DNA from: DASTQL01 sp035761805
Lineage (GTDB): Bacteria; Actinomycetota; Actinomycetes; Jiangellales; Jiangellaceae
Assembly (NCBI GenBank): GCA_035761805.1
Contig: DASTQL010000176.1
Location: 1-5,752 of the forward strand
Direction of reading: 5' to 3'
DNA length: 5,752 nt
The notes below the pieces were generated by a model. It saw only the letters and a list, made by a program, of their open reading frames with translations, had not been told where the DNA came from and did not search any database. The position numbers and the translations under genes are program-made. Below are positions 1 through 5,664 of the stretch, piece after piece (the first letter of the stretch is position 1; each line of letters starts with the position of its first letter).

Positions 1-929
1 AGCCGACGTACGGCGGGGTGAGCCGCCACGGGCTGGTCGCCTTCAGCTCCAGCCTCGACCAGGGCGGGCCCTGTGCGCGCACCGTGCTCGACGCGGCCCT
101 GCTGCACGAGGTCATCGGCGGGCACGACCCGCTCGACTCCACGTCCGTCGCCGCCCCGGCCCCACCGGTGGTCGGTGCGGCCCGTGACGGGGACGTGCGC
201 GGCTTGCGCGTCGGCGTCGTCCGGGAGCTCGGCGGCGAGGGCTACCAGCCCGGCGTCGAGGCGCGCTTCCGCGAGGCGGTGGGCCTCCTGGTCGAGCTGG
301 GCGCCGACGTCGTCGAGGTCTCCTGCCCGCACTTCGACTACGCCTTGCCCGCCTACTACCTGATCGCGCCGAGCGAGGCCTCCTCCAACCTGGCCCGCTT
401 CGACGGCATGCGCTACGGGCTCCGGGTCGGCGACGACGGCACGGCCAGCGCCGAGGAGGTCATGACGCTGACCCGCGGCCGGGGCTTCGGCGCCGAGGTC
501 AAGCGACGGATCATGCTGGGCACCTACGCGCTGTCCAGCGGCTACTACGACGCCTACTACGGCCAGGCGCAGAAGGTCCGCACGCTCATCGCGCGGGATT
601 TCGAGCGTGCCTTCGCCGACGTCGACGTCCTGGTCTCGCCGACGACCCCGACGACGGCCTTCCCCATCGGGGAGCGGGCCGACGACCCCCTGGCCATGTA
701 CAAGGCCGACCTGTGCACGATCCCGGCCAACCTCGCCGGCAACGCGGCGGCGTCCTTCCCGTGCGGCCTGGCCGACGAGGACGGCCTGCCGGTCGGCCTG
801 CACGTCATGGCCCCCGTCCTCGCCGACGACCGCCTCTACCGGGTGGGGGCCGCCGTGGAGGCGGCACTCACCGACCGGTGGGGCGGCCCGCTGCTGTCCC
901 GCGCCCCCGACCTGGAGGTCGTCCGATGA
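1..929 (+). CDS. gatA: Aspartyl/glutamyl-tRNA(Asn/Gln) amidotransferase subunit A, 3' part (5' end outside window)
   Basis: GatA is the glutaminase subunit of the GatCAB complex: it releases ammonia from glutamine, which GatB uses to convert Glu-tRNA(Gln) or Asp-tRNA(Asn) to the correct aminoacyl-tRNA in the cytosol. The reading frame is already open at base 3 (PTYGGVSRHGLVAFSSSLDQ), a hallmark stretch of GatA that lies just after the catalytic serine. About 200 N-terminal residues, including the Lys-Ser-Ser triad of the amidase signature, are therefore off the left edge and cannot be checked. Visible family signatures are GHDPLDSTS, a conserved GFGAEVKRRIMLGTYALSSG-type block (KRRI at 501-512), GYYDAYYGQAQKVRTLI, SPTTPTTAFPIGE (about 635-674) and NLAG (729-740) followed by PCG. 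The C-terminus is intact and ends with TGA. The GTG at 18 is internal, not the start. The stop overlaps the next start as ATGA. Subunit identity is secure; NLAGNAAASFPCG is slightly divergent from the usual NLAGLPAISVPCG. Confidence 0.97.
   Translation, partial: PTYGGVSRHGLVAFSSSLDQGGPCARTVLDAALLHEVIGGHDPLDSTSVAAPAPPVVGAARDGDVRGLRVGVVRELGGEGYQPGVEARFREAVGLLVELGADVVEVSCPHFDYALPAYYLIAPSEASSNLARFDGMRYGLRVGDDGTASAEEVMTLTRGRGFGAEVKRRIMLGTYALSSGYYDAYYGQAQKVRTLIARDFERAFADVDVLVSPTTPTTAFPIGERADDPLAMYKADLCTIPANLAGNAAASFPCGLADEDGLPVGLHVMAPVLADDRLYRVGAAVEAALTDRWGGPLLSRAPDLEVVR
914..918 (+). promoter_or_regulatory. Shine-Dalgarno site of the small ORF inside the end of gatA
   Basis: GGAGG lies 7 nt before the ATG at 926, within the last codons of gatA. 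Its strength and spacing are ideal and support the small ORF as a translated gene rather than a chance frame. Confidence 0.7.
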
Positions 930-1162
930 ACCCGCAGACCCTGCGCGGCCTGGGCCGCCTGGCCGGGCAGGCCTTCGCCGCCGTCACGGTCTTCCGCGCC
1001 GTGCACCACGCCCGCCGCGACGGCGACAAGCTGCAGCTCCTCGACGCCGTCGTCAACGCGCTGGCCATCGCCACCACCATCGCGATCCTCGTCCGCGAGC
1101 TGCGCGAGCGACGCCTCGACGCCGGCGGGGTCGAACGCGCCGTCGACGAGGTCGCCCCGTGA
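926..1162 (+). CDS. Small single-pass membrane protein of unknown function between gatA and gatB (78 aa)
   Basis: I do not recognise a family. The 78-residue product starts MNPQTLRGLGRLAGQAFAAV. It has a basic, amphipathic-looking N-terminal part (residues 1-35, six Arg and two His), one hydrophobic segment at about 38-56 (LLDAVVNALAIATTIAILV) flanked by Lys35 and Arg57, and a charged tail ending DEVAP. A single membrane helix with Arg/Lys on both sides is the best structural guess; topology is not clear. Evidence for a real gene: GGAGG 7 nt upstream, ATGA overlap with the gatA stop, GTGA overlap with the gatB start, and filling exactly the space between two conserved operon genes. A longer frame opens upstream at 713 but overlaps gatA deeply and gives an Arg/Pro/Gly-rich low-complexity product, so the ATG at 926 is preferred. 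Any role in tRNA amidation is not indicated by the sequence. Confidence 0.8.
   Translation: MNPQTLRGLGRLAGQAFAAVTVFRAVHHARRDGDKLQLLDAVVNALAIATTIAILVRELRERRLDAGGVERAVDEVAP
1148..1151 (+). promoter_or_regulatory. Shine-Dalgarno site deciding the gatB GTG start
   Basis: GAGG lies 7 nt before GTG at 1159, inside the end of the small ORF. No comparable purine run precedes the alternative in-frame ATG at 1222, so the GTG is preferred. Confidence 0.6.
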
Positions 1163-2667
1163 CGACGGGGACGCTCGCCCTCCCCTCGTACGAGGAGGCG
1201 GTCGCGGCCTTCGATCCCGTCATGGGTCTCGAGGTGCACGTCGAGCTGGGCACGGCCTCGAAGATGTTCTGCGGGTGTGCCACCGGCTTCGGGGCGGAGC
1301 CCAACTCGCAGGTGTGCCCGACCTGCCTGGGCCTGCCGGGTTCGCTGCCTGTGGTCAACCGCGTGGCCGTCGAGTCCGCGATCCGGATCGGGCTGGCGCT
1401 CAACTGCCGCATCGCCGAGTGGTGCCGTTTCGCCCGTAAGAACTACTTCTACCCGGACATGCCAAAGAATTTCCAGGTGTCGCAGTACGACGAGCCCATC
1501 GCGTACGACGGGTGGCTGGAGATCGAGCACGTCGGAGCGACGTACCGGGTCGGCATCGAGCGGGCGCACATGGAGGAGGACACGGGGAAGTCCCTGCACG
1601 TGGGCGGCTCGACCGGCCGCATCCACGGCGCCGACTACTCGCTGGTCGACTACAACCGCGCCGGGATCCCGCTCATCGAGATCGTCAGTCGTCCGGTCGA
1701 GGTGCCCGCCGCCGTGGCGCCGGCCGTGGCCCGGGCCTACGTCGCCCAACTGCGCGACCTCGTGCTGGCCCTCGGGGTTTCCGAGGCGCGGATGGAGCAG
1801 GGCCAGATGCGCTGCGACGCCAACGTGTCGCTCAAGCCCGCCGGGTCCACCGTGCTGGGCACGCGTACGGAGACGAAGAACGTCAACTCGCTGCGGTCGG
1901 TCGAGCGTGCGGTCACGTACGAGATCCGTCGCCAGGCGGCGCTGCTGGATGCGGGGGAGAGGGTCCGCCAGGAGACCCGGCACTGGCACGAGGACACCGG
2001 GGTGACCACGCCCGGGCGGTCCAAGGAGGAGGCCGAGGACTACCGCTACTTCCCGGAGCCGGACCTGGTCCCGTTGGCGCCGCCCCCGGAGTGGGTCGAA
2101 GCGCTGCGGGCGACCCTGCCCGAGCCCCCGGCGGAGCACCGTCGGCGGCTGCAGGCCGAGTGGGGCTACTCCGACCTGGAGATGCGCGACGTCGTCAACG
2201 CCGGAGCGCTCCGCCTGATCGAGGAGACCGTCGCGGCTGGTGCGTCGCCGGCCGCCGCCAGGAAGTGGTGGCTCGGCGAGGTGGCCCGACGGGCCAACGA
2301 GGCGGGGCACGGGCTGGAGGACGCCCCGATCACGGCCGCCGAGGTCGCGCGGGTCGACGTCCTGGTCACCGAGGGGATGCTCAACGACAAGCTGGCCCGC
2401 CAGGTCGTGGAGGCGGTGCTCGCGGGTGAGGGATCGCCGGACGAGGTCGTCGCGGCACGCGGGTTCGCCGTCGTGTCCGACGACTCGGCCCTCGGGGCGG
2501 CCGTCGATCAGGCGATCGCCGGCAACCCGGAGGTTGCGCAGAAGATCCGCGACGGCAAGGTGGCCGCGGCGGGCGCCCTGGTCGGGGCGGTCATGAAGGC
2601 CACGCGTGGCCAGGCCGACGCGGGCCGGGCCAGAGAGCTGATCCTGGAGCGCCTCGGCGCCTCGTAG
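1159..2667 (+). CDS. gatB: Aspartyl/glutamyl-tRNA(Asn/Gln) amidotransferase subunit B (502 aa)
   Basis: GatB binds the misacylated tRNA, activates the Glu or Asp side chain with ATP and receives ammonia from GatA. The 502-residue length is normal for bacterial GatB. Motifs in order: MGLEVHVEL (22-30); four cysteines C38, C40, C53 and C56 in the CxC...CxxC pattern known as a zinc site in this family; KNYFYPDMPKNFQVSQYDEP (94-113); RAHMEEDTGKS (135-145), the catalytic/ATP-site region; the PROSITE-type signature VDYNRAGIPLIEIVSRP (163-179); RCDANVSL and TETKNVNSLR; then SKEEAEDYRYFPEPDLVP. The last roughly 150 residues form the helical GatB/YqeY tail, ending in the usual QADAGRARELILERL region. 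The GTG start at 1159 overlaps the stop of the small ORF (GTGA) and has GAGG at 7 nt; starting at the ATG at 1222 would put the conserved MGLEVHVEL right at the N-terminus and remove 21 residues. It is the last gene on the + strand before a convergent unit. Confidence 0.98.
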   Translation: MTTGTLALPSYEEAVAAFDPVMGLEVHVELGTASKMFCGCATGFGAEPNSQVCPTCLGLPGSLPVVNRVAVESAIRIGLALNCRIAEWCRFARKNYFYPDMPKNFQVSQYDEPIAYDGWLEIEHVGATYRVGIERAHMEEDTGKSLHVGGSTGRIHGADYSLVDYNRAGIPLIEIVSRPVEVPAAVAPAVARAYVAQLRDLVLALGVSEARMEQGQMRCDANVSLKPAGSTVLGTRTETKNVNSLRSVERAVTYEIRRQAALLDAGERVRQETRHWHEDTGVTTPGRSKEEAEDYRYFPEPDLVPLAPPPEWVEALRATLPEPPAEHRRRLQAEWGYSDLEMRDVVNAGALRLIEETVAAGASPAAARKWWLGEVARRANEAGHGLEDAPITAAEVARVDVLVTEGMLNDKLARQVVEAVLAGEGSPDEVVAARGFAVVSDDSALGAAVDQAIAGNPEVAQKIRDGKVAAAGALVGAVMKATRGQADAGRARELILERLGAS

Positions 2668-2686
2668 CCCGGGTGGCGGTTGCGCA

Positions 2687-3445
2687 TCAGCGCTCCCGCA
2701 GCTCGATGTCGCCCGACCCGGTCCGGGCGACGATGCGGTGGTCGGAGTCCGGGTCGGTGGCCACCTGGATGTCCTCCTCCCCGCTGCCGGTCTCGACGTC
2801 CACGGCGTAGGGCGTGTCGCCCGGCAGCACGATCAGCACGTTGCCGGACCCCGTCTCGGCGGCCAGCTCGTCGGGCTCGTCTTCCGCCATGACCTCGATG
2901 CTGCCCGAGCCGGTGCGCAGAGTGCCGCCGCTGCGGCCCAGTCCGTCCACCTCGACGTCGCCCGACCCGGTCCGGAGCGTCAGCCGTCCGGATGCGCCGC
3001 TGACGACGACGTCGCCGGACCCGGTCTGCACCGCCACGTCACCGGTGACGCCGCCCAGCCGCACCTCGCCCGACCCCGTCTCCACCTGCGCGGCGACGTC
3101 GGGGGGTAGCTCGACCACCATGTTCCCCGAGCACTGGCTCAGGGGCAGCGCCACCCCGGAGCATTCCGTGCTCAGCGTGAGGGTCCCGCCGCTCTCGTCC
3201 GTCTCCAGGGTCACCCGGCGGGGCCAGGTCTGCCTCGCCTCCAGCCGTACCGACACGTCCTCACGGTCGGTCGCCACGAGGTCCACGTCGCCGGATCCGG
3301 TGGTCACCACCACCGTGCCAGCCGCCGGGAGCACCTCGGTGATGGTGCGCTCCCCGCCGACGGCCCGCAGGAGGCCCAGGCCGCCGACCACCACGAGCAC
3401 CACGCTGATCGCCACGGCGATGCCGCGGTCCCGCCCCGTCGCCAC
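2687..3445 (-). CDS. Membrane-anchored DUF4097-type beta-repeat protein with eight TGSG motifs (252 aa)
   Basis: The function is unknown; DUF4097 proteins are annotated only as putative adhesin-like or envelope-stress-associated beta-solenoid proteins. Residues 9-27 form one hydrophobic helix after a short basic N-terminus (VATGRDRG), so the protein is probably anchored with its long C-terminal part outside the cytoplasm. That part is almost entirely short beta-strand units marked by TGSG at residues 49, 123, 141, 159, 178, 198, 219 and 242; from 123 onward the spacing is 18-23 residues, as expected for successive coils of a beta-solenoid. A non-repeat insertion (53-122) holds the only two cysteines, C95 and C105, which could form a disulfide. 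The GTG start at 3445 puts the helix at the N-terminus and has a TAnnnT box 6 nt before it; there is no clear Shine-Dalgarno. An in-frame ATG at 3550 would add 35 residues and is less likely. The gene converges on gatB. The family call rests on the repeat style and is fairly sure. Confidence 0.82.
   Translation of the reverse strand: MATGRDRGIAVAISVVLVVVGGLGLLRAVGGERTITEVLPAAGTVVVTTGSGDVDLVATDREDVSVRLEARQTWPRRVTLETDESGGTLTLSTECSGVALPLSQCSGNMVVELPPDVAAQVETGSGEVRLGGVTGDVAVQTGSGDVVVSGASGRLTLRTGSGDVEVDGLGRSGGTLRTGSGSIEVMAEDEPDELAAETGSGNVLIVLPGDTPYAVDVETGSGEEDIQVATDPDSDHRIVARTGSGDIELRER
2705..3302 (-). repeat. Eight degenerate repeats encoding TGSG units within the DUF4097 gene
   Basis: On the + strand a motif close to GTCGCCSGACCCSGTC recurs near 2709, 2781, 2843, 2901, 2957, 3011, 3064 and 3287. 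Each copy encodes (E/R/Q/T)TGSG(D/E/N/S) on the minus strand. Copies near 2709, 2957, 3011, 3064 and 3287 are almost identical at DNA level, the others more diverged. The first six on the map are unevenly spaced by about 54-72 bp, and the 3287 copy is separated from the rest by the non-repeat insertion. Confidence 0.8.
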
Positions 3446-3451
3446 GTCCCG

Positions 3452-3457
3452 AGGGTA
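3452..3457 (-). promoter_or_regulatory. Putative -10 box for a leaderless DUF4097 transcript
   Basis: TACCCT on the minus strand fits the actinobacterial -10 pattern TAnnnT and ends 6 nt before the GTG at 3445, so transcription could start at or next to the first base of the start codon. The -35 candidate at 17-bp spacing (GTGATG) is a poor match to TTGACA, and a good Shine-Dalgarno is absent, which agrees with a leaderless message. Confidence 0.4.
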
Positions 3458-3477
3458 GGCCTCAGTCGGGCACCCAT

Positions 3478-3503
3478 CACCAGGCTGGTGGTGCCACCAC
3501 CAG
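3478..3503. repeat. Two overlapping perfect palindromes (CACCAG/CTGGTG half-sites)
   Basis: CACCAG-G-CTGGTG (3478-3490) is a perfect 13-bp palindrome. It overlaps CTGGTGGTG-C-CACCACCAG (3485-3503), a perfect 19-bp palindrome with 9-bp arms. The shared CTGGTG half-site can pair with either flanking CACCAG. The cluster covers roughly -33 to -58 relative to the GTG of the DUF4097 gene, next to the candidate -35 region. It could be an operator for a dimeric regulator, an attenuator-like pair of exclusive hairpins, or a terminator without T-tract for the upstream gene. Confidence 0.6.
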
Positions 3504-3512
3504 GCGCCGACG

Positions 3513-3533
3513 CCTCGTGATCCCCCCACGAGG
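3513..3533. repeat. Inverted repeat CCTCGTG / CACGAGG
   Basis: Perfect 7-bp arms (3513-3519 and 3527-3533) surround a 7-nt spacer ATCCCCC. It lies 35-55 nt beyond the stop codon of the sugar dehydrogenase gene, where a terminator hairpin would be expected, but there is no T-rich tail. Factor-independent termination without T-tract has been proposed in actinobacteria; an operator is also possible. Confidence 0.45.
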
Positions 3534-3567
3534 GTGGTGAACGTGGTCATTCGGGGCCAAGGCGGGT

Positions 3568-4752
3568 CTACTCCGGGGCGAGGGTGACGCGCAGGATGCG
3601 GTCGTCGCCCTGCTGCGGGTCGCCGCGGCCGTCGGTGTTGCTGGTGATCATCCACAGGCTGCCGTCGGGCGCCGGCTCGACGGTGCGCAACCGGCCGAAC
3701 TGTCCCACCGCGGCCTCGTCGGGCTCGCCGGCCGTCCCGCCGGGCACCGGGACGCGCAGCAGCCGCTCGCCGGCGAGGGCGGCGAGGAAGACCGTGTCGC
3801 GCACCCAGGCGATGCCGCTCGGCGAGGCATCGCCGGTCGGGTTCCAGACCGCGACCGGCTCCACGAACCGCCCGCCGCCGTCGCCGGGCCCCTCGACCTC
3901 CGGCCAGCCGTAGTTGGCGCCCGGCTCGATCAGGTTGAGCTCGTCGTACGTCTTCTGGCCGAACTCCCCGGCCCAGAGCCGGCCCTCGTCGTCGAAGGCC
4001 AGGCCCTGGACGTTTCGGTGCCCGAGGGACCACACCGGCGAGCCGGGGAACGGGTTGTCCGCCGGGATCCCGCCGTCCGGCTCCAGCCGGAGGATCTTGC
4101 CCGCGGGGGAGTCGAGGGCCTGCGAGCGGGACGGTTCGCCGGCGTCGCCGGTGGCGATGTAGAGGCGGCCGTCGGGGCCGAAGGCGATGCGCCCGCCGTC
4201 GTGGTTGCGCGCCTTGGGGACACCCTCGAGCAGGACCTCCGGCGGCCCCACCGCCGAGCCGTCCCACGGCATCCGGACCAGCCGGTTGTCCGACGCGGCC
4301 GTGAAGTACGCGTAGACGTACCCGGGGTCCTCCGGGTCCGGGCCAACCTCCAGCCCCAACAGCCCGCCCTCGCCCCCCGGCACGACGCCGGGGACGCCCC
4401 CCACCTCGGTGACCGCACCGGCCGCCGTGACCCGGACGACCCGGGCCGTGTCGCGCTCGGAGACCAGGGCCGACCCGTCGGGGAGGAAGGCCAGACCCCA
4501 GGGCGAGCTCAACCCCGTCGCCAGGTCGCTGAAGCCGGCCGGCACCACCGGCCCGGGCTCCACGGTCGGGGTCGGGCTCGGCGAGGGGGTCGCCTCCTCC
4601 GTCGTGGGCTCGGCCGTAGGCGACGGCTCGACCTCCGTGGTGGCCGGTGGCTCGCTCGGCAGGCTGCCCTGGTCGCCGGTGCCGCAGGCCGCGAGCAGGG
4701 CGATGGTTGCGGCGACAGCGATGGCGACGACGCCCCTGCACAGGGGCATCAT
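3568..4752 (-). CDS. Lipoprotein PQQ-dependent sugar (glucose/sorbosone-type) dehydrogenase (394 aa)
   Basis: This is a secreted, lipid-anchored six-bladed beta-propeller of the GSDH/YliI family, whose members oxidise sugars or aldose-type substrates with PQQ and calcium; the true substrate here is unknown. Residues 1-22 form a signal peptide ending in the lipobox LAAC with Cys23 as the lipidated residue. A Pro/Thr/Ser/Glu-rich linker follows (about 24-70), then the catalytic domain (72-394). Signatures: SSPWGLAFLPDGSALVSER (82-100), GGEGGLLGLEVGP (126-138), NHDGGRIAFGPDGRLYIATG (183-202) with His184 at the position of the catalytic base His144 of soluble glucose dehydrogenase, GHRNVQGLAF (244-253) with Arg246 at a PQQ-binding position, DELNLIEPGANYGWPEVEG (270-288), and the closing GRLRTVEPAPDGSLWMITSN and DRILRV. 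The ATG at 4752 overlaps the hydrolase stop (ATGA); a second ATG follows at once, so the start may be one codon later. A weak GGGTGG precedes it, consistent with translational coupling. No PQQ biosynthesis genes are in the window. Fold is sure, cofactor and substrate inferred. Confidence 0.93.
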   Translation of the reverse strand: MMPLCRGVVAIAVAATIALLAACGTGDQGSLPSEPPATTEVEPSPTAEPTTEEATPSPSPTPTVEPGPVVPAGFSDLATGLSSPWGLAFLPDGSALVSERDTARVVRVTAAGAVTEVGGVPGVVPGGEGGLLGLEVGPDPEDPGYVYAYFTAASDNRLVRMPWDGSAVGPPEVLLEGVPKARNHDGGRIAFGPDGRLYIATGDAGEPSRSQALDSPAGKILRLEPDGGIPADNPFPGSPVWSLGHRNVQGLAFDDEGRLWAGEFGQKTYDELNLIEPGANYGWPEVEGPGDGGGRFVEPVAVWNPTGDASPSGIAWVRDTVFLAALAGERLLRVPVPGGTAGEPDEAAVGQFGRLRTVEPAPDGSLWMITSNTDGRGDPQQGDDRILRVTLAPE

Positions 4753-5633
4753 GCGACCACCCGCGCGACACCGGCCCGGCCGGCCAGGGCGATGAGGTGG
4801 TCGTGCACGCCGGCCGGGTGCTCGAGCGGCAGGAAGTGCGAGCCGGGGAGCACGTCCACGTGGGCGTCCGGGGTGCGCCGCGCGGCCGCGGTCACCGACT
4901 CCGGCGACGTGAGCAGGTCCCACCGGCCGGCCAGGTAGGTCACCGGTACGCGGACCTCGGACAGCTCGACGGGAGCGTGGTCACGCGCTGCCAAGGCCAG
5001 CCGCGCGTACCAGCGGACGTCGACCTGCAGGAAGTCGCGCACCGCCCGCTCGGTGAAGTCCGGGTTCGCCCGGGGGAGCATGAAGCCGCTGTGCCGGACC
5101 ACGCGCGGGACCACCGACCAGCGGCCGAGGACCGAGGCCACGGGTGACAGCGCCGGCCCCGCGGCGTGCAGCCCGCGGGCGAGTGCGGCGGCGACGGGGT
5201 CCCGCCAGCGACCGGGCACGGGCGGCAGCATCGCCGCGAAGCTCTCGCCCGGCACGCCCGCGACCGCCAGCAGTCCCGCGACCCGGTCGGGGTGGCGCAT
5301 CAACAGCTCGGCCGCCACCGTCACCCCCATCGACCAGGCCGCCACGAGGGCGCGGTCGGTCTCCAGCTCGTCGAGCAGGGCGACGGCGTCGTCGACGTGG
5401 TCGCGCACGGTCACGCGCGACGGGTCCGCCGGGCGCTCCGACCCGCCCGTGCCACGGTGCCACCAGGTCGCGGCCGCGAACCCGCAGGCCGGGTCGTGCA
5501 GCGCCGGCCACGCCCAGGGGTTGGTCCCCAACCCGTTGCACACCAGCAACGGGGGACCGTCGGCGTCGTTGGTCCAGGCCCGGACCCGGGTGCCGTCAGG
5601 TGCCGTCACGCTGAACCTGGCCATGCCGGGCAT
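4749..5633 (-). CDS. Alpha/beta-fold hydrolase (up to 294 aa)
   Basis: This is a cytosolic serine hydrolase of the alpha/beta superfamily with unknown substrate (ester, lactone, peptide or similar). Motifs: CNGLGTN (32-38), taking the place of the oxyanion-hole HGxG; WWHRGTGGSERP (57-68), equal to the usual DxRGxGxS loop; the nucleophile elbow AWSMG (99-103) with Ser101; GRWDLLTSP (236-244) with the acid Asp239; and PGSHFLPLEHP (263-273) with His266. The triad is complete. A cap region of about 130-205 contains RWRDPVAAALARGLHAAG. There is no signal peptide or membrane segment. The start is unsure: ATG at 5633 (MPGMARF) or ATG at 5624, three codons later; neither has a clear Shine-Dalgarno. 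It overlaps the downstream lipoprotein gene by 4 bp (ATGA), so the two are surely co-transcribed. Its upstream neighbour is divergent, 44 bp away. Confidence 0.92.
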   Translation of the reverse strand: MPGMARFSVTAPDGTRVRAWTNDADGPPLLVCNGLGTNPWAWPALHDPACGFAAATWWHRGTGGSERPADPSRVTVRDHVDDAVALLDELETDRALVAAWSMGVTVAAELLMRHPDRVAGLLAVAGVPGESFAAMLPPVPGRWRDPVAAALARGLHAAGPALSPVASVLGRWSVVPRVVRHSGFMLPRANPDFTERAVRDFLQVDVRWYARLALAARDHAPVELSEVRVPVTYLAGRWDLLTSPESVTAAARRTPDAHVDVLPGSHFLPLEHPAGVHDHLIALAGRAGVARVVA

Positions 5634-5664
5634 CGTGCCACGAGTCGTCCCAGGGGGCCGCCGG

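Larger units (their letters stand above)
3446..3567 (-). other. 122-bp intergenic region with inverted-repeat cluster and putative promoter
   Basis: This gap separates the stop of the sugar dehydrogenase from the GTG of the DUF4097 gene. Reading along the minus strand it holds, in order: the alternative in-frame ATG (3550), a 7-bp-arm inverted repeat (3513-3533), a 5-bp-arm hairpin with a 4-nt loop (3502-3515), two overlapping perfect palindromes (3478-3503), and a TAnnnT box (3452-3457). It may carry termination of the upstream unit and initiation of the DUF4097 gene. No T-tract follows any hairpin. Confidence 0.6.

Noticed and set aside
713..925. Upstream extension of the small ORF into gatA
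   Set aside because: The extension overlaps gatA by more than 200 bp and reads as Arg/Pro/Gly-rich low complexity; the ATG at 926 has an ideal Shine-Dalgarno and the natural ATGA overlap.
607..1158. Upstream extension of the gatB frame
   Set aside because: The residues before the GTG at 1159 are Arg/Pro/Thr-rich shadow sequence of gatA and the small ORF; GatB homology begins shortly after 1159.
868..2310. Long minus-strand open frame opposite gatB and the small ORF
   Set aside because: It is a GC-bias shadow: the product is low-complexity Arg/Gly/Pro/His-rich with no family signature, while the + strand encodes an unmistakable GatB.
2646..2696. Inverted repeat GGAGCGC / GCGCTCC spanning the gatB end and DUF4097 end as a shared terminator
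   Set aside because: The 7-bp arms are 37 nt apart, lie within both coding ends, and have no T-tract; such arms are common by chance at this GC content.
2705..3302. CRISPR array or tandem satellite, from the recurring GTCGCCSGACCCSGTC motif
   Set aside because: The copies are in frame, encode TGSG in every case, and spacing varies; they are protein repeats, not an array with unique spacers.
4546..4680. Low-complexity region of the dehydrogenase as a frameshift or recombination scar
   Set aside because: The Pro/Thr/Ser/Glu-rich stretch is a normal linker between a lipidated cysteine and an extracytoplasmic domain, and the frame is continuous.
3446..4771. Upstream extension of the DUF4097 frame across the dehydrogenase gene
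   Set aside because: It is the shadow of the lipoprotein gene: Arg/Gly/Pro/Ala-rich with no family signature; only the part after 3550 or 3445 is plausible.
4018..4938. Plus-strand open frame opposite the dehydrogenase gene
   Set aside because: Arg/Gly-rich shadow frame opposite a gene with clear catalytic motifs and lipobox.
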